Shown here: one piece after another, positions 43,339 to 54,653 of the stretch | How positions within the stretch are numbered: the stretch's first letter is position 1 | Layout of the letters: the number at the start of each line of letters is the position of its first letter | Origin: Colletes latitarsis | Lineage: Eukaryota; Arthropoda; Insecta; Hymenoptera; Colletidae | NCBI RefSeq assembly: GCF_051014445.1 | Contig: NW_027488368.1 | Span: 28,308,001-28,372,000, forward strand | Direction: 5' to 3' | Length of the DNA: 64,000 nt | Translations under genes and position numbers: made by a program | The notes under the pieces: generated by a model | Told to the model about the DNA's origin: nothing | The model's database searches: none | Seen by the model: only the letters and a program-made list of their open reading frames with translations

Positions 43339-46300
43339 TCAATTGCGATTTTGGTTTCGTCCTGCTTTCGTAAGTAGTACCGAGCGCGTATATGTCCGGA
43401 ACTCCCTGAATAGATCTTGTGTTACAAGTTCGGCTTCGGTCACCGGCCACGGATGGCCAGTTTCTTCAGCCGCTTGTCTCAGGAGTTCTCGCGCGTCTCT
43501 GTACCTCCGGCACTCGAATAGGACGTAGTTTGGTGTCTCCACTTGGCCACAATCGCAATTCTCGTGCGGTACTAAAGCAAATTCCTTGAGCTTGGCTCGG
43601 AAATCTCCGTGCCCGCTTAGGAATTGTACCACGTAGTGATCCAAGATCACCCAGCTTGCATCGAGACGGTCAGATACATCAGAGAAGTAGCGGAAGGTGA
43701 CCCTACCTTTCTCCGATGACGACCATCTCAATTGCCACATATTGAGAAGTTCCGCTCGCTCCAAGGCTTTCGCCTCAGCAGCGGTAACTTCGCCAGCCGC
43801 CAAATCGGTTCGACTGATTCGACAATTTCCGACATCGGTATTCATTCGTCTTCTTATTCGGTATGCACACGCGCGCTCCACTAACACCAAGTCTATCGGC
43901 ATCGTCCCGGCGATCACTGTGATCGCGTCGGTAGATACCGTGCGATAGGCCTTGGTGACGGCGTGCAAAACATGTCTCTGCGCCCTGGCAAGTTTGATTC
44001 TTGTCACAGAGCTAAGCATGTCTACCCATCCGGAGGCGGCGTATGACGTGATCGGGACGAAGAGACCTTTGTACAAAGTACGCATGGCTCTGTGTCCCAA
44101 TCCCCAGTTTGATCGAGCAAGTCTTGCTAGCGTATATAACGTTCGCATGACTTTGGCATTCAAGTATTCGACGTGGGATCTTACTCCCATTCGCGCATCG
44201 ATGTGAACACCCAAGTACCTTATGGTTTGCTTGAGTGCCACACTTCTCCCGTTTATCTTTATCGCAGGAGGTCGTTCTCTATCCAGATTTCCTTTCAAGA
44301 GAATCATCTCGGTCTTAGTCGCAGATAGTTTAAGTTTCTGCGTGGCGCACCACTCAGAAATTGTATCCGCGACTCTTTGCCCTCTTTGCTGCAACTGATT
44401 CCTCGAGTTTCCGTAGAATACCACGAGTAAGTCGTCAGCGTTGGCTATTGGCTCGCAAGCCAGGTGTTCGTTTGATAAGAGCTGCAGAACCTCGTCAAAG
44501 ACTAGGTTCCAGCAGCTCGGACCGAGTATCGGCCCCTGTGGGCAGCCCTTGATGACTTGCTTACGCACATTACCGTGTTTGGAAACTATTGTAACCATAC
44601 GGTCAGTGAAGTAGTCGACCATGAGTCGATAAAGATTTCGGGGACATCCCCGGCGTTTCAGCTTCTGAAGTATGCTTGGCCACCAAACATTATCAAAAGC
44701 TCCGGCGATGTCGAAGGAGAGACCCATCACATATCATTCCTCTCGCTGGGATATCAATTCCCTGAGCTTCACCACGGCGTCTTCCGTGGATCGTCCAGGC
44801 CTGAATCCGTATTGCCGATCGGAACTATGTTCTGGGTTTAGGAATATATTACTCATTCGATTAAGCATTAGTCTTTCTAACACTTTGCCTAGGATGGAAA
44901 GTAGGCATATCGGTCTATACGACTTGACATCCGTTGGTGGTTTATCGGGCCCTTTCAAGATTGCTCTGATCAAGCCGATTTTCCACCTAACGGGGAAGAC
45001 CCCGTGCGCTAGACACCCGTTGTAGAGTCTTAGTAGAGCAGTATGGATGGATCCATAAGCACATTTAACTACTCCGGCCTCTATACGGTCCAACCCAGGG
45101 CATTTGCATCACTTTAAGCGTGATACTGCAGCTCCGAGCTCATTCCTCGTGAAGACTGGACAGTCTTCAGTCGGCGGATCGGTTGCAGCATCAGCTCTGG
45201 TGTTTGCTTGCTCCGGCGTTTCATTCGTGGACGAGTCGTCCGGGATTAGCACCTGTAGGAGCTGCGAGGCAGACGATTCCCAGTCAGTCGTATATCCTTC
45301 CGGCGTTCGAATGTTAGAGACCGCAGTCTCAACACAGAGTTTCTTCTGGGCGATCTTGTAAGCAAGTCCCCATGGCTCTTTGTTCCCCTGCTCCGTCACA
45401 AAGTTCTGCCAGCTTTGTGCTTTCGCAGCGCGCACTGCGGCTGTGTAGGCGAGTCTAGATGTTCGATACTCAGCCTGCTTTACCGCTCTCTCCTCCGAGT
45501 TCTTCTCGCGCTGAAAGGCTCGTCTAAGTCGATAGACTCGCGCTTTCATTCTCGTCAAATTTTCCGTCCACCGTGGAACGGACTTTGAATGCCACTTCTT
45601 GGGGCGCATTGAGGCATTGCACGCATCGATGATCGATTTCTCGACCTCTTGTGCTAGGTGTTCGACTTCCCTGCGGCAATCAGTGCCGAGGGGTAATTGC
45701 CTCGCGCCCTCAAGTAGAATTTGATCAAAACGCTCCCAGTTCGCATGCAACGTGCGGAATCGAGGCTGTGGGCTTCGATTCTCATTCACGTCCCTGAACT
45801 GTAAGACAAAATCAATAAATCGATGATCACTGGAGGTCCAATCCTCGTGGACCGTCCAGTTTTGTACAATTGTCGCCATGTCTGGTGTCGATAATGTGAC
45901 ATCGATCCATGACTCACCGGCAGGGCTGCAGTATGTAGGGATACTCCCAGCCTCGTTCAAAATCGTCAAGTCGTGTAATGCGATAAACTCTTCGAGCTTC
46001 TCGCCTCGCGTGTCCGGCCGAACGCTTTCTCCTCCCCCAAAGGTGGGATTTGGCATTGACGTCCGCGGCTATCACGACTCGACGGTGTTGGAGAGCATCG
46101 AGTGTCCTCTCCAAGCGTGCCAGACTTGGTTCAATGTCTTCCGAGCATTGAAAGTACTGGCTAACGAGGTAGAAACTACCGAAGGGTCCGCTAATGCAAA
46201 CGCGGGAGGTGTGAGTATCACACAGCTGTGTGATTTTTACCACCGAGATGTCCGAGTATCTGACCACTATTGCAGCCATAGCCCGATCATTCTCGGCGAT

Positions 46301-46453
46301 CACCTTCACCGTGAGCCCAAAGCCTGGAATCTGTCCCTGAAATTGGTGAGGTTCCTGCATGAGCAACACGTCGATCTCCTTTGTGTGCATTAGCTCGCTC
46401 ACCTCACCATGAACAATTAACGCACGCCGCATATTATGCTGCGCGATGCGCAA
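43339..46453 (-). pseudogene. ORF2 of element C: endonuclease/reverse transcriptase with frameshift and stops
   Basis: The endonuclease starts near 46453 (RIAQHNMRRALIVHGEVSEL; the expected ATG is absent, TTG in its place) with MQEPH and ADVNAKSHLWG. A frameshift at the G-run near 46040 moves to the frame of 43339-46056, which shows SSDHRFIDFV, then SYRPICLLSILGK, YGFRPGRSTEDA, SFDIAGAFDN, GCPQGPILGPSCWN and ANADDLLVVF (ADD retained, Tyr replaced). In-frame TGA codons lie at about 45106 (LK*CKCPGLD) and 44734 (REE*YV). The C-terminal finger reads CDCGQVETPNYVLFEC, with Tyr at the usual His. Inactive. Confidence 0.85.
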
Positions 46454-46458
46454 TTGCC

Positions 46459-47694
46459 TTAGAGGCTGGACGACACAACCCCCTGGGCCATATCACTGAG
46501 GTTTTGCTTCCAAATGCTGGAAGAAACCTCCTCTTTCCTCATCGACTTGGGAACGTCGTACACAATAAGTGTAGGGTTCCTCAAAGTCCGTACAGTAGCT
46601 GAAAGTCCTACTTCTTTCAGCTTCGCGCAGTTGACGAAGGCCTTTAGATCCTCCTTGCGTTCAGTCTCGACGGCTATGCCACCGGAGTGGATGCGTCGGA
46701 CAGACCTCACGCGGATCTTAGCTTTCGCCGGCTTAACCAGGGACAGAACAGTTTGTTTGGTAACGTCACTGTTCTGTCCTTTCCCTTTCGGCGGGAAAAT
46801 ACGCACCACGTGTCGTGGTGGTTTAACCGCCGCCGGGGAAACTCGATTTGCATCAACATTTACCGCTTGCGCGTAAGTTGTTGCTGCACGAACTGGTACA
46901 GGTTTCGCAGTCGGACGGGATCCCGTCGTCTGCGAAACCGTAGGGGCAACCCTCTCTGCGATCCTCTGGGAGGCTCTCACCTCTTGCCGGATCGCCGCGA
47001 GCTGTCCTTTTAGGAAAAAGTTCTGAATAAGAACCTCCTGGACTAGCGCGTAGAGAGCTGCCGCGTTGCCTACGATCAAGGCTCCGGTCTCCTTACTGAG
47101 CCTGGATTCTTTTCCAAGACAGTTGGTCCGGATACCCTTGACCAGTTTCGAGGCCTCCCCACTGGTTTGGTCGAGAGGCCTGTTCGAAGGGCTAGGTGTC
47201 GCCTCCGCCGACACCTTTCCTGGCAATTCCTCGCCGCTTTCCCGGGCTTTTTCTGCCCTTTGCGGCTTCTCCTTCTTAACGACGGTTACCCAACCGTCGC
47301 TATCTACTTCTTGGCCCAATCCTCCTTCCGTGGACGTGGCGTTGCCTTGGGAAGTCGCCTTCGGTTTTTTGGCCTCCGGCTTCTTCGGTGGATTTGTGCG
47401 GGGTGGTGTCCCCGGTCCGTCCTTCTTGATCGCGGGCACAGGGGATGTTTACCCTGTTGGCTTAGGTGGTGAAGCCTTGCCCTTAGTCGTTGGGGGTCTG
47501 GTGCAGGGGGGCGTTTTTGCGCCCTTACCCACTTCAACCGCCTTAACTTTTTTCTCAGGTGGTGAGACCACCCCAGCTCTCTTACTCACCGCCGTTGTTC
47601 TGCCGGGAGCAGCGACAGCGGCCTCCTTAACTCCCTTTTCCCCCTTGCGGGGTACCGAGGCGTCTATGGGGGTTAATTTTATTTTTGGATCCAT
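46459..47694 (-). pseudogene. ORF1 of element C: gag-like protein, one stop, zinc knuckles missing
   Basis: Starts MDPKIKLTPIDASV at 47694. Lys/Pro-rich N-terminal half, one in-frame TAA at 47449-47451, then the same frame to 46459, about 410 codons in all. The C-terminal part has an RRM-like gag core (RIHSGGIAVETE and PTLIVYDVPKSMRKEEV). It ends without any CCHC knuckle, only five bases before the ORF2 frame. R1-clade gags normally carry knuckles here, so a deletion has probably removed them together with the ORF2 start codon. Confidence 0.78.
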
Positions 47695-49288
47695 ACTTGT
47701 GTATATTCCTTTTCGTCCCGGCGTGTGTCCCGGCCTCCATGGACCCTCAAATGGAACCCGGCTCTGCCTTGGTTAGGACTTGCACCTAACGGGATATAGT
47801 CCGCGAACAAAGGCCGACCGGGCTTTCCCCGGACTCCTAGGTTCACTTCCTCGCCCAATAGAACCCACGAATGGTGTTCCGAGCCGATTGACTAGGCACA
47901 GGGCTGCTTTTCTCGCCTAGCCGCCTGTCTAGACGAAGCAGAGGCCAAAGGTACGTGTTGGGCAGCTACACTCTCGCAGGAGAGAGGGCCCTCAGATCCC
48001 AGGATCCTCCTTTCCGCCAACACAGGTCGCTACGCACGGCAAACACATGGGGAACAAACCTCAGGCAGATGTTCACTCTGTTTCGCTACGCCCGGTTTCT
48101 GCTCCCTGTTTTTGCAGGGAACCCGCTGCGTAACTAGGACATGACCTCGGGCATCATGTCCCTGTAGCATTAGCTCCAAAACGTGGGACTCGTCCTTAGC
48201 ACAACTAGTCGAACTCACTTTGCCATCATCAACTATGCTCTTGACTTTTCAGTGTCCTTTTGCCATCGCCAACGACGTGAGCTGCTGTCAGCAACGCGAC
48301 GACGGTCTTACATGTATAAATACATGTTGTCTTTCGTCGTTGGCGTACCTTTCAGTCAGTGTTTCGTCATGCGCTGCATATCTTTCCTATATGCAGCGTC
48401 CGTATGGCAAGGACTCCGAGTCTGACAGAGCCGTACACCACCGGCTTACAGCTCGGAGTTGAGCTGGTCTAGGCGGAGTCTTCTAATGGCCAGGGGAGCG
48501 ATCCACGTTTCGAGGCCCGTCTCCATACCTAGGATACTAGCATGGTTTCCCAGCCGATACCTTCAGGCAGTAAGGAGCAGCACAGCTACTTATACGGTGG
48601 CCTCCTTCTGCCAATCGTCTGGCATTACGACGTCTGCCACCAGATGTTTTGGTGTGCTGGGTTCTGCCAAGTCCAGCGGCGTATTGCTTTTGGGGACGCA
48701 TACAGACGTCGTGTCGTGTCTCTTTCTGATCTTATGATTTGCTTAACGTGAAAAGGGAGCATAGAGCCCCCTTTTTGATTCTTTGGTGTCAGGATCGCCT
48801 CCTCGAAGAAGCATTAAAGCAAAAAGTGGGCTTATAGCCCCCTGGTATTAGTTAGGACTTTCTTGGAGAAGATCTAGGTGTTCGGTTAAGAACATCGAAA
48901 AGTACTTTTCAAGTGAAAAAGAGGCATATAGCCCCTTTTTGTACAATATACGCCTTCTCCAATAAGCCTTAAAGTGAAGTGGGGGCCGCAGCCACCAGGT
49001 GTTCAACATACGCTAGTCATAATGCTTCCCCTTCTCTCTTTGCTTTTCTGACACCACAACTTTCTGTCATCTCTGTTTTGCACAGTACGATTGACGGATC
49101 TCGTCTTTGCTCGGGTAGGTGGGGTCGCTACTCCCATACGGTGTGCCCCTGCACCGCCCCTGCCTAAGCCAGAGCCCCGTTGGCCGGCATAAATGCCGTT
49201 TCCAGCGTCCACCGCAAGGAGGAGAGGTTGGCACATGCGATCCTGGTGCCGTATAGCAGGCTATACGCCCGGACGGCTTCTAGACGCC
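47695..49288 (-). other. 5' UTR region of element C
   Basis: About 1.6 kb without a convincing gene. Four imperfect 60-90-bp repeats lie at about 48748-48776, 48821-48844, 48911-48940 and 48971-48998. Each centres on an AT-flanked hairpin such as AAAAGGGAGCATAGAGCCCC, GGGCTTATAGCCC or AGAGGCATATAGCCCC, with TTAAAG(C/T) and CTCC-GAA sequence between them. Repeated 5' UTR modules occur in other non-LTR elements and may act in transcription. Confidence 0.6.
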
Positions 49289-49998
49289 CTGCCCTGAGAA
49301 AAGGGGGGACCCGATGATATTCGAGCCCCCTCCGTATCTCCCCCTAGGGAAGGGTGTTAAACGCGTTGGCAATATCCGGCGATACCGCCAACGCCACCAC
49401 TCCCCGGGAGAGGGCCGATTCCGAGAGTGCCGTGACCTGACTGATCGCGTCGACCGTCGACCCCCCCCCCCCCCCGGAAACCGTACTGGCAGTCGGCCAG
49501 GCCCGGAGCACCCCGCGACAGGTGCTGGACGAGGCGGGCAGCAATCACTCGCTCGAAGAGCTTGCCCACCTCGTCGAGGAGACAGATGGGTCGGTATGTG
49601 GATGGAGACAACGCGGGCCGACCCTCCTTCCGGAGGAGGACATCCTCGCCACCTTCCAACTGGGGGGGAATCGCCCGTCCCTCAGGCATCGGTTAAACAA
49701 CGGCCTGAGGTCGGCCTCAAGGACACCGTGGGATAAGACCCAAACCCGGCCGGGCATACCATCCGGACCCGTGGCCATGTTACGCGCCCCGAGCCGTCTG
49801 ATGGCCGCGGCCAGCTCCCCCTCCGTGACCGCCGGCTCGACCACCCACTACAACGGGGCCGTCGCCTCTGCCGGAGGACGTGGTCCCATCTCCCCAATTG
49901 GGAAGAGAGTATTGACCACGTCCTCCAGCAACCGGGGGGCAAAACCCTCTGTGACGGGGGCGCCCACGGGCGGAGCTTGATCAGCACAACCTTATAAG
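49289..49998 (-). mobile_element. R1-clade copy A7, 5' part, ends at inversion joint
   Basis: Continuation of A7 beyond element C: ORF2 RT region read on the minus strand (GGVVALAVSPDIANAFNTL, FGFRGG-like, YRPICLLDEVGKLFERV, PPSWKVAR). It is divergent from A6, with a C-run at about 49461-49475 that breaks the frame. It ends after CCTTATAAGGG at 49998, where sequence flips to plus-strand 3' UTR of A8. No satellite lies between. Confidence 0.85.
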
Positions 49999-50537
49999 GG
50001 TGGGTAAGGGGAGGTAAGCCTCCTCCCCTCCTCCGCCCAGAGGGGAGCCTCCTCCCACCAGGCGGCGAAGGGTCGGAGCGGGTGGTTCCGGCCCACGGGG
50101 AGGCACCCTCGGTGGCCACCGCGCCTGCCTGGACCGGCCATGAAATCCCGGCCGCCGAGGGGTAGAAACGGGGTCGCAGGCGGTAGCGTGTTGGGGCTTG
50201 CAGCCGCCACTAAGCATGGCACCGGGACGGATGCTGGCGGGATGGAGTGGCCGCGTCCTGCCGCTACGAGACAGAGTGTCTACCGGGGGGAACGTTCGTC
50301 CCCCCCTGGGATGGGCGTAAAGCGCTGGCACGGGGAGGATACCGGAAGAATGCTTCGAGCGATTCCCGGTATCCTCCCAAATCGTGCGGAAGGGTCACCG
50401 TGGGGTTTTCAGTGGGTAGGTCACGCGTCCGTCATTCTACGGGCGCGGGGAAACCCACACACCTCTCCCGCCTCTCCCCAAAGAGGTGGAAGGGAGTCTT
50501 TCGAAGATTCTCCCCATGACAAAAAAAAAAAAAAAAA
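49999..50537 (+). mobile_element. R1-clade copy A8, 3' UTR only
   Basis: Family A 3' UTR in the opposite orientation to A7, ending with poly(A) 50521-50537 followed by GTAAGCTAGCAG of the reverse satellite. It is divergent from A6, but the hairpin order and GGGTCACCGTGGGGTTTT are conserved. Its 5' end is fused head to head with the 5' end of A7, exactly where the satellite changes orientation. Confidence 0.88.
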
Positions 50538-51608
50538 GTAAGCTAGCAGTAAGCTAGTAAGCAAGCAGTAACCTAGAAAGCAAGCTGCAGGCTAGTAAGC
50601 AATCATTAAGCTAATAAGCAATCAGTAAGCATGTAAGCAATAAGCAAGCAAGTAAACAAGCAGCAAGCTAGTAAGAAAACAGTTGGCTAGTAAGAGAGCA
50701 GTATGCTAGTAAGCAATCTGTAAGCTAGAAAGCAAGCAGCATGCAAGTGAGCAAGCAGTAAGATAGGAAGCAAAGCGCAGGCTAGTAATAAAGCAGTAAG
50801 CTAGGAAGCAAGCAGCTGGCTAGTGAGAAAGCAGCGAATTAGGAAGAAAGCTGGAATGTAGTAAGAATGCAGTTAGGCAGCAAGCAAGCAGTAAACTAGT
50901 AAGCAACCAGTGAGCTGGTAAGCGAGGAGGAAGCTAGTAAGGAAGCAGTATGCTAGTAAGCAAGCAGCTGGCTAGTATGAAAGCAGCAAATTAGGAAGAA
51001 AGCAGGAATGTAGTAAGAATGCAGTTAGGTAGCAAGCAAGCAGTAAGCTAGTAAGCAACCAGTGAGCTAGTAAGTAACCAGTGAGCTGATAAGCGAGGAG
51101 GAAGCTAGTAAGAAAGCAGTATACTAGTAAGCAAGCGGCAAGCTAGAAAGCATGTGGCAATCTAGTAAACAAGCAGCAAGCTTGCAAACAAGCAGTAAGT
51201 TAGTAAGCAAGCAGTGAGCTCGTAAGCAAGCAGTAAGCTGGAATGAAAGCAGGTAGCTAGTAAGGAGGTAGTAAGCTAGTAAGTCAGTAGCATGATAGTA
51301 AGCAAGCAGTGAGCTAGTAAGCGAGCAGGAAGCTAGTAAGGAAGCAGTATCCTAGAAAGCAAACAGCAGGCTAGTAAGAAAGCAGTTAGTTAGTTAGCAA
51401 GCAGCAGGCTAGTAAGCAAGCACTAAGAGAGTAAGCTTGCAGTAAGACAGTAAGCATGCAGCAAGCTTGTGAACAGCAGTAAGCTAGTAAGCTAGCAGTA
51501 TGCTGGTAAGGAAGCAGCTGGCTAGTTAGGAAGCAACAAGCTAGTAAGAAAGCAGTAAGCTAGTAAGCAAGCTGTAAGCTGGTAAGCGAGCAGCAAGCTA
51601 GTAATCAA
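50538..51608 (-). repeat. 19-bp minisatellite, reverse orientation
   Basis: Reads CAAGCAGTAAGCTAGTAAG on the plus strand. No gene. Two related blocks (AATTAGGAAGAAAGC(T/A)GGAATG) start at about 50834 and 50986, 152 bp apart (8 x 19). They are the inverted counterpart of about 25440-25550 in the forward arm. Confidence 0.92.
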
Positions 51609-51992
51609 TCCCTCAGGGGCTGCCAGCCTTTCAGCTGCAGTACGGGCTTAACGAACCCGTGGTACCCGAGTCATACACACACCGTAAGCCTCTTGTTGGT
51701 CGTCACAACGACCCATTCACAATTCCCTATTGGTTTTGTGAATGGTACGTGACGGCAGGAGGAACGGGGGTCTTGGCTTAACCGCCTGGGCCACGAGTAT
51801 GGCGACTCTATAAAATCGCCCTCCAATCCTAAGCTATGGTGCGCGGCGATGGGATGCATGGTTGGGGGAGAAGGCCCAATCCCAAGCGACCACCTCCGGG
51901 GAACCTGCCGAACCCCCGGAGTATTAGGCTTACCCGGGTAAGGCGGCTCTGCCCGGGTAGACCTTTATGTCCGACCATCTCGTGGGACTATT

Positions 51993-53817
51993 ATGGACAC
52001 AGAAAATAAAATGGGGATGGGGCGGGTTTTGTCGGTTGGGGAGGACGGAGACGGGGTTGGGGTTAGGGTGGCGGCGCTCGCGCCCCACTCAGCGCCAGGT
52101 CCGGCTTCGTGGAGGGTGGAGGAGGACGACGAGACGGCGTCGGTCTCGTCCTTCTCCTCCAGCACGAGCCACATAGGCTCTAAGAGGAAGAGGACGGGGC
52201 AGGCCGTCGTCAAGGTGGGCGGGGCGATGAGCCCGTCGGTGAGGCTGAGTTGCCTCAGGGACGAGGTGACCGAGGAGATATCGGAGAGGATCTCCTCGTC
52301 CCTGAGGCGGGTGGAGAAAGTCGCCGCTGCCTGCGCCTTTAAGGGGCAGAAAAGCGGTGGCGCGGAGGCCCTGAAGGCCGCGGCGGAGGAAATGAGGGAG
52401 GCGGCGCGGGAGCTCAGAGGGCGGAACGCCCGTCTGCAGCTCCTGTTGGAGGAGGAGCGACAGGGGAGGAGGAGGGCAGAGGCGCTGTGGAACAGCGCGG
52501 CCCTCCCTCCCATCCTCCCTCCTCCTCCACCGCCGCGTCCCTCGGCGGAGGTAAATAAGCGGAGTGCGGCGGCAGTGGTGCGGGGCACCGCGGGCCCCTC
52601 CACCCGCACTCCGCCCGTGAAGAAGTCCCCGTCCTCCTCAGAAGACGATCTTCTGAGGAGGATTGGGGACATGATTGATGGCAAGCTGGCTGCCTTCCGG
52701 GAGGAGCTCCTCGCCGGAAGAGCGGTCAGCAGGAAGGCGGTGCCTCCCCGACCTGTTCCGGTACAGTCGGGGAAGGCAAAGAAGGGCGGAGTGAAGGCTC
52801 CGCCCAGCGTTGCGGCACCAGGGCCCCGGGTCGCGACCCCCAAGGGGGGTGGTGTACCCGTGGTCGCGGTGGTCGCGTCCTCCACAGCACCCTCCCAAGG
52901 GGGGGTGGCGTGGAGTGAGGTGGTGGGGCGGAAGGCGAAGCGGGCGGCGAGGAAGGCCTCGCAACCGCGGCCTCCGCCTCCGCCGGCGGCGGCCAAGGTA
53001 AAGGCCGCGAAGGTCGGGAAGGCACGACCAGGTCGTCCCCCAAAAACGGCAGCGGTGACGCTGACTGTTGCGCAGGGGGGCGACCTGACCCTCGCGGAGG
53101 CGATGCGGCTCGCCAGGGAGAATATCTCCCTGGAAGAGCTGGGCATCGCCTCCGTGAGGGCGAAGAGGGCCGTGACCGGGGGTCTCTTGCTGGAGATCCC
53201 CGGTGCAGAAGGCGGCGCGAAGGCGGATCGTCTCGCCCAGAGGCTCCGGGAGCAGCTGGGCGAGCGAGGTGTCCGGGTCGCCCGGCCCACGAAGCGCACG
53301 GAGATGCGCGTTTGTGGGCTGGACGACTCGGTCAGCGCACAGGATGTGTCCCGTGCCCTTGCGAGGGCGGGGGACTGTCCTGTGGAGGACCTGCGGATCG
53401 GAGAGATCCGCAGGTCGCCCTCCGGCCTCGTGTCGGTGTGGGCCCGGTGCCCCCTCTCCGCCGCCCGTAAGGTGGCGGAATCCGGGAGGGTGTTGGTGGG
53501 GTGGGTTTCGGCGCGAGTGGAAATCCTCGCGCCGCGCCCGCTCCAGTGTCACCGCTGCCTCGAATTGGGGCACGTGAGGCAGTGGTGCACCTTGCCGGTG
53601 GACCGCAGCGGTCAGTGTTACCGCTGCGGTGCCAAAGAGCACCGTGCGAGCCAGTGCTCGGCGGCCCCCCACTGCCCGCTGTGTGCGGACATGGGGAGGC
53701 CAGCCGATCACAGGGTGGGGAGCAAGAAGTCCTCCCCCCCTCCCGGAAGGAGAGGAAGAGGCGGGCTGCACCGGCTCCGGTGCCGAGGGCGGTGGCATCG
53801 TCCTCCATGGAGGTGGA
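51993..53817 (+). pseudogene. ORF1 (gag-like) of A9, frameshifted at its end
   Basis: Nearly identical to A6 ORF1 from MDTENKMGMG through the first two zinc knuckles. At the third knuckle the final Cys is Ser (GSKKS), and a one-base loss in the following C-run near 53735-53745 shifts the frame, so the tail differs. It is then fused to ORF2 sequence by the internal deletion. An upstream ATG at 51967 is out of frame with ORF1. Confidence 0.88.
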
Positions 53818-54252
53818 CTCCCTGAAGGAGTGGCTGGACAGAGGCCATGGCAGCCTCACCTACCGGCTGGCACAGGTATTTTCCGGGCATGGCAGCTTCG
53901 GAAGATACCTGTGCCGGATAGGGAAGGAGCCGACGGCGCGTTGCTGCCACTGCGACGCTGAGCAGGACACGGCGGATCATACCCTGGAGGTATGCCCCGC
54001 GTGGGAGGGGGAGCGCCGTGTCCTGGTCGGCGTCGTCGGGCGGGATGTCTCGCTGCCGGGCGTGGTGCGCGCCATGCTCGGCAGCGAGGAGAAGTGGAGG
54101 GCCGTGGCCTCCTTCTGCGAGAACGTAATGTTGCAGAAGGAGGCCGCGGGGAGGGAGCGCGAGCTTCAGCTGAAGCTCGCGCTCGTGCGGTGGCCCGAGG
54201 TCGTCGCCCGGTCGCGAGGCGTCGCGGGCGGCCGCCTCGGCGTGGCGGATGA
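53818..54252 (+). pseudogene. ORF2 C-terminal fragment of A9
   Basis: Carries the FGRYLCRIGKEPTARCCHCDAEQD finger region and the Arg-rich end with stop TGA at 54250-54252. About 10 bp within the GAGCTTCAG/CTGAAGCTC palindrome near 54170 is deleted, shifting the frame. Confidence 0.85.
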
Positions 54253-54653
54253 CCTAGGCTGGGAGGGGGGTCCTGAGGGGACCCTCCTCCCGCCAGGCGG
54301 CGCCGGGTCGGACCGGTTGGGGGTAGGAGTGCCTCCCCCTACCGGTCCGACGCAAGGGGAGGCACCCTCGGCGGTCTGGTGCGGCCATGAACGCCCGGCC
54401 GCCGAGGGGTGGAAACGGGGTCGCGGGCGGTTGCGAGTTGGGGCTCGCAGCCGCCACTAAACGCGGCCCCGGGACGGATAGCGGCGGGATGGAGTGGCCC
54501 CGTCCCGCCGCTATGAGGCAGTGTGTCTACTGGGGGGACCGATTGTCCCCCCGGGGGATGGGCGCGAAAGCGCGGGCACGGGGAGGATACCGGAAGAATG
54601 CTTCGGGCGATTCCCGGTATCCTCCCAAAGCGTGCCGAAGGGTCACCGTGGGG

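Larger units (their letters stand above)
42994..49288 (-). mobile_element. Bicistronic non-LTR retrotransposon C, nested in A7 (about 6.3 kb)
   Basis: Flanked by CTGCCCTGAGA at 42983-42993 and 49289-49299, an 11-bp TSD cut into the A7 reverse transcriptase gene. Minus strand: 5' UTR of about 1.6 kb, ORF1 (gag-like), ORF2 (endonuclease, RT, CCHC) and a 345-bp 3' UTR without poly(A). It is less GC-rich than family A and only distantly similar. Domain order fits the R1/I group; clade not fixed by eye. Several stops, one frameshift and a deletion between the ORFs make it dead. Confidence 0.85.
51609..54653 (+). mobile_element. R1-clade copy A9, complete 5' end, ORF2 core deleted, no poly(A)
   Basis: Begins TCCCTCAGGGGCTGCC like A6, giving independent proof of the family's 5' end. 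5' UTR and nearly all of ORF1 are followed by a junction at about 53818 straight to the ORF2 C-terminus (LKEWLDRGHGSLTYR), so endonuclease and RT are gone (about 2.6 kb). The 3' UTR stops at GGGTCACCGTGGGGTT and satellite follows; the last 130 or so bases and the tail are lost. No clear TSD; CAATC near both ends may be chance. Confidence 0.9.

Noticed and set aside
49289..50537. Twin-priming 5' inversion of one element
   Set aside because: The inverted half (A7) continues to its own 3' UTR and poly(T) at 41086, so two elements are joined, not one inverted copy.
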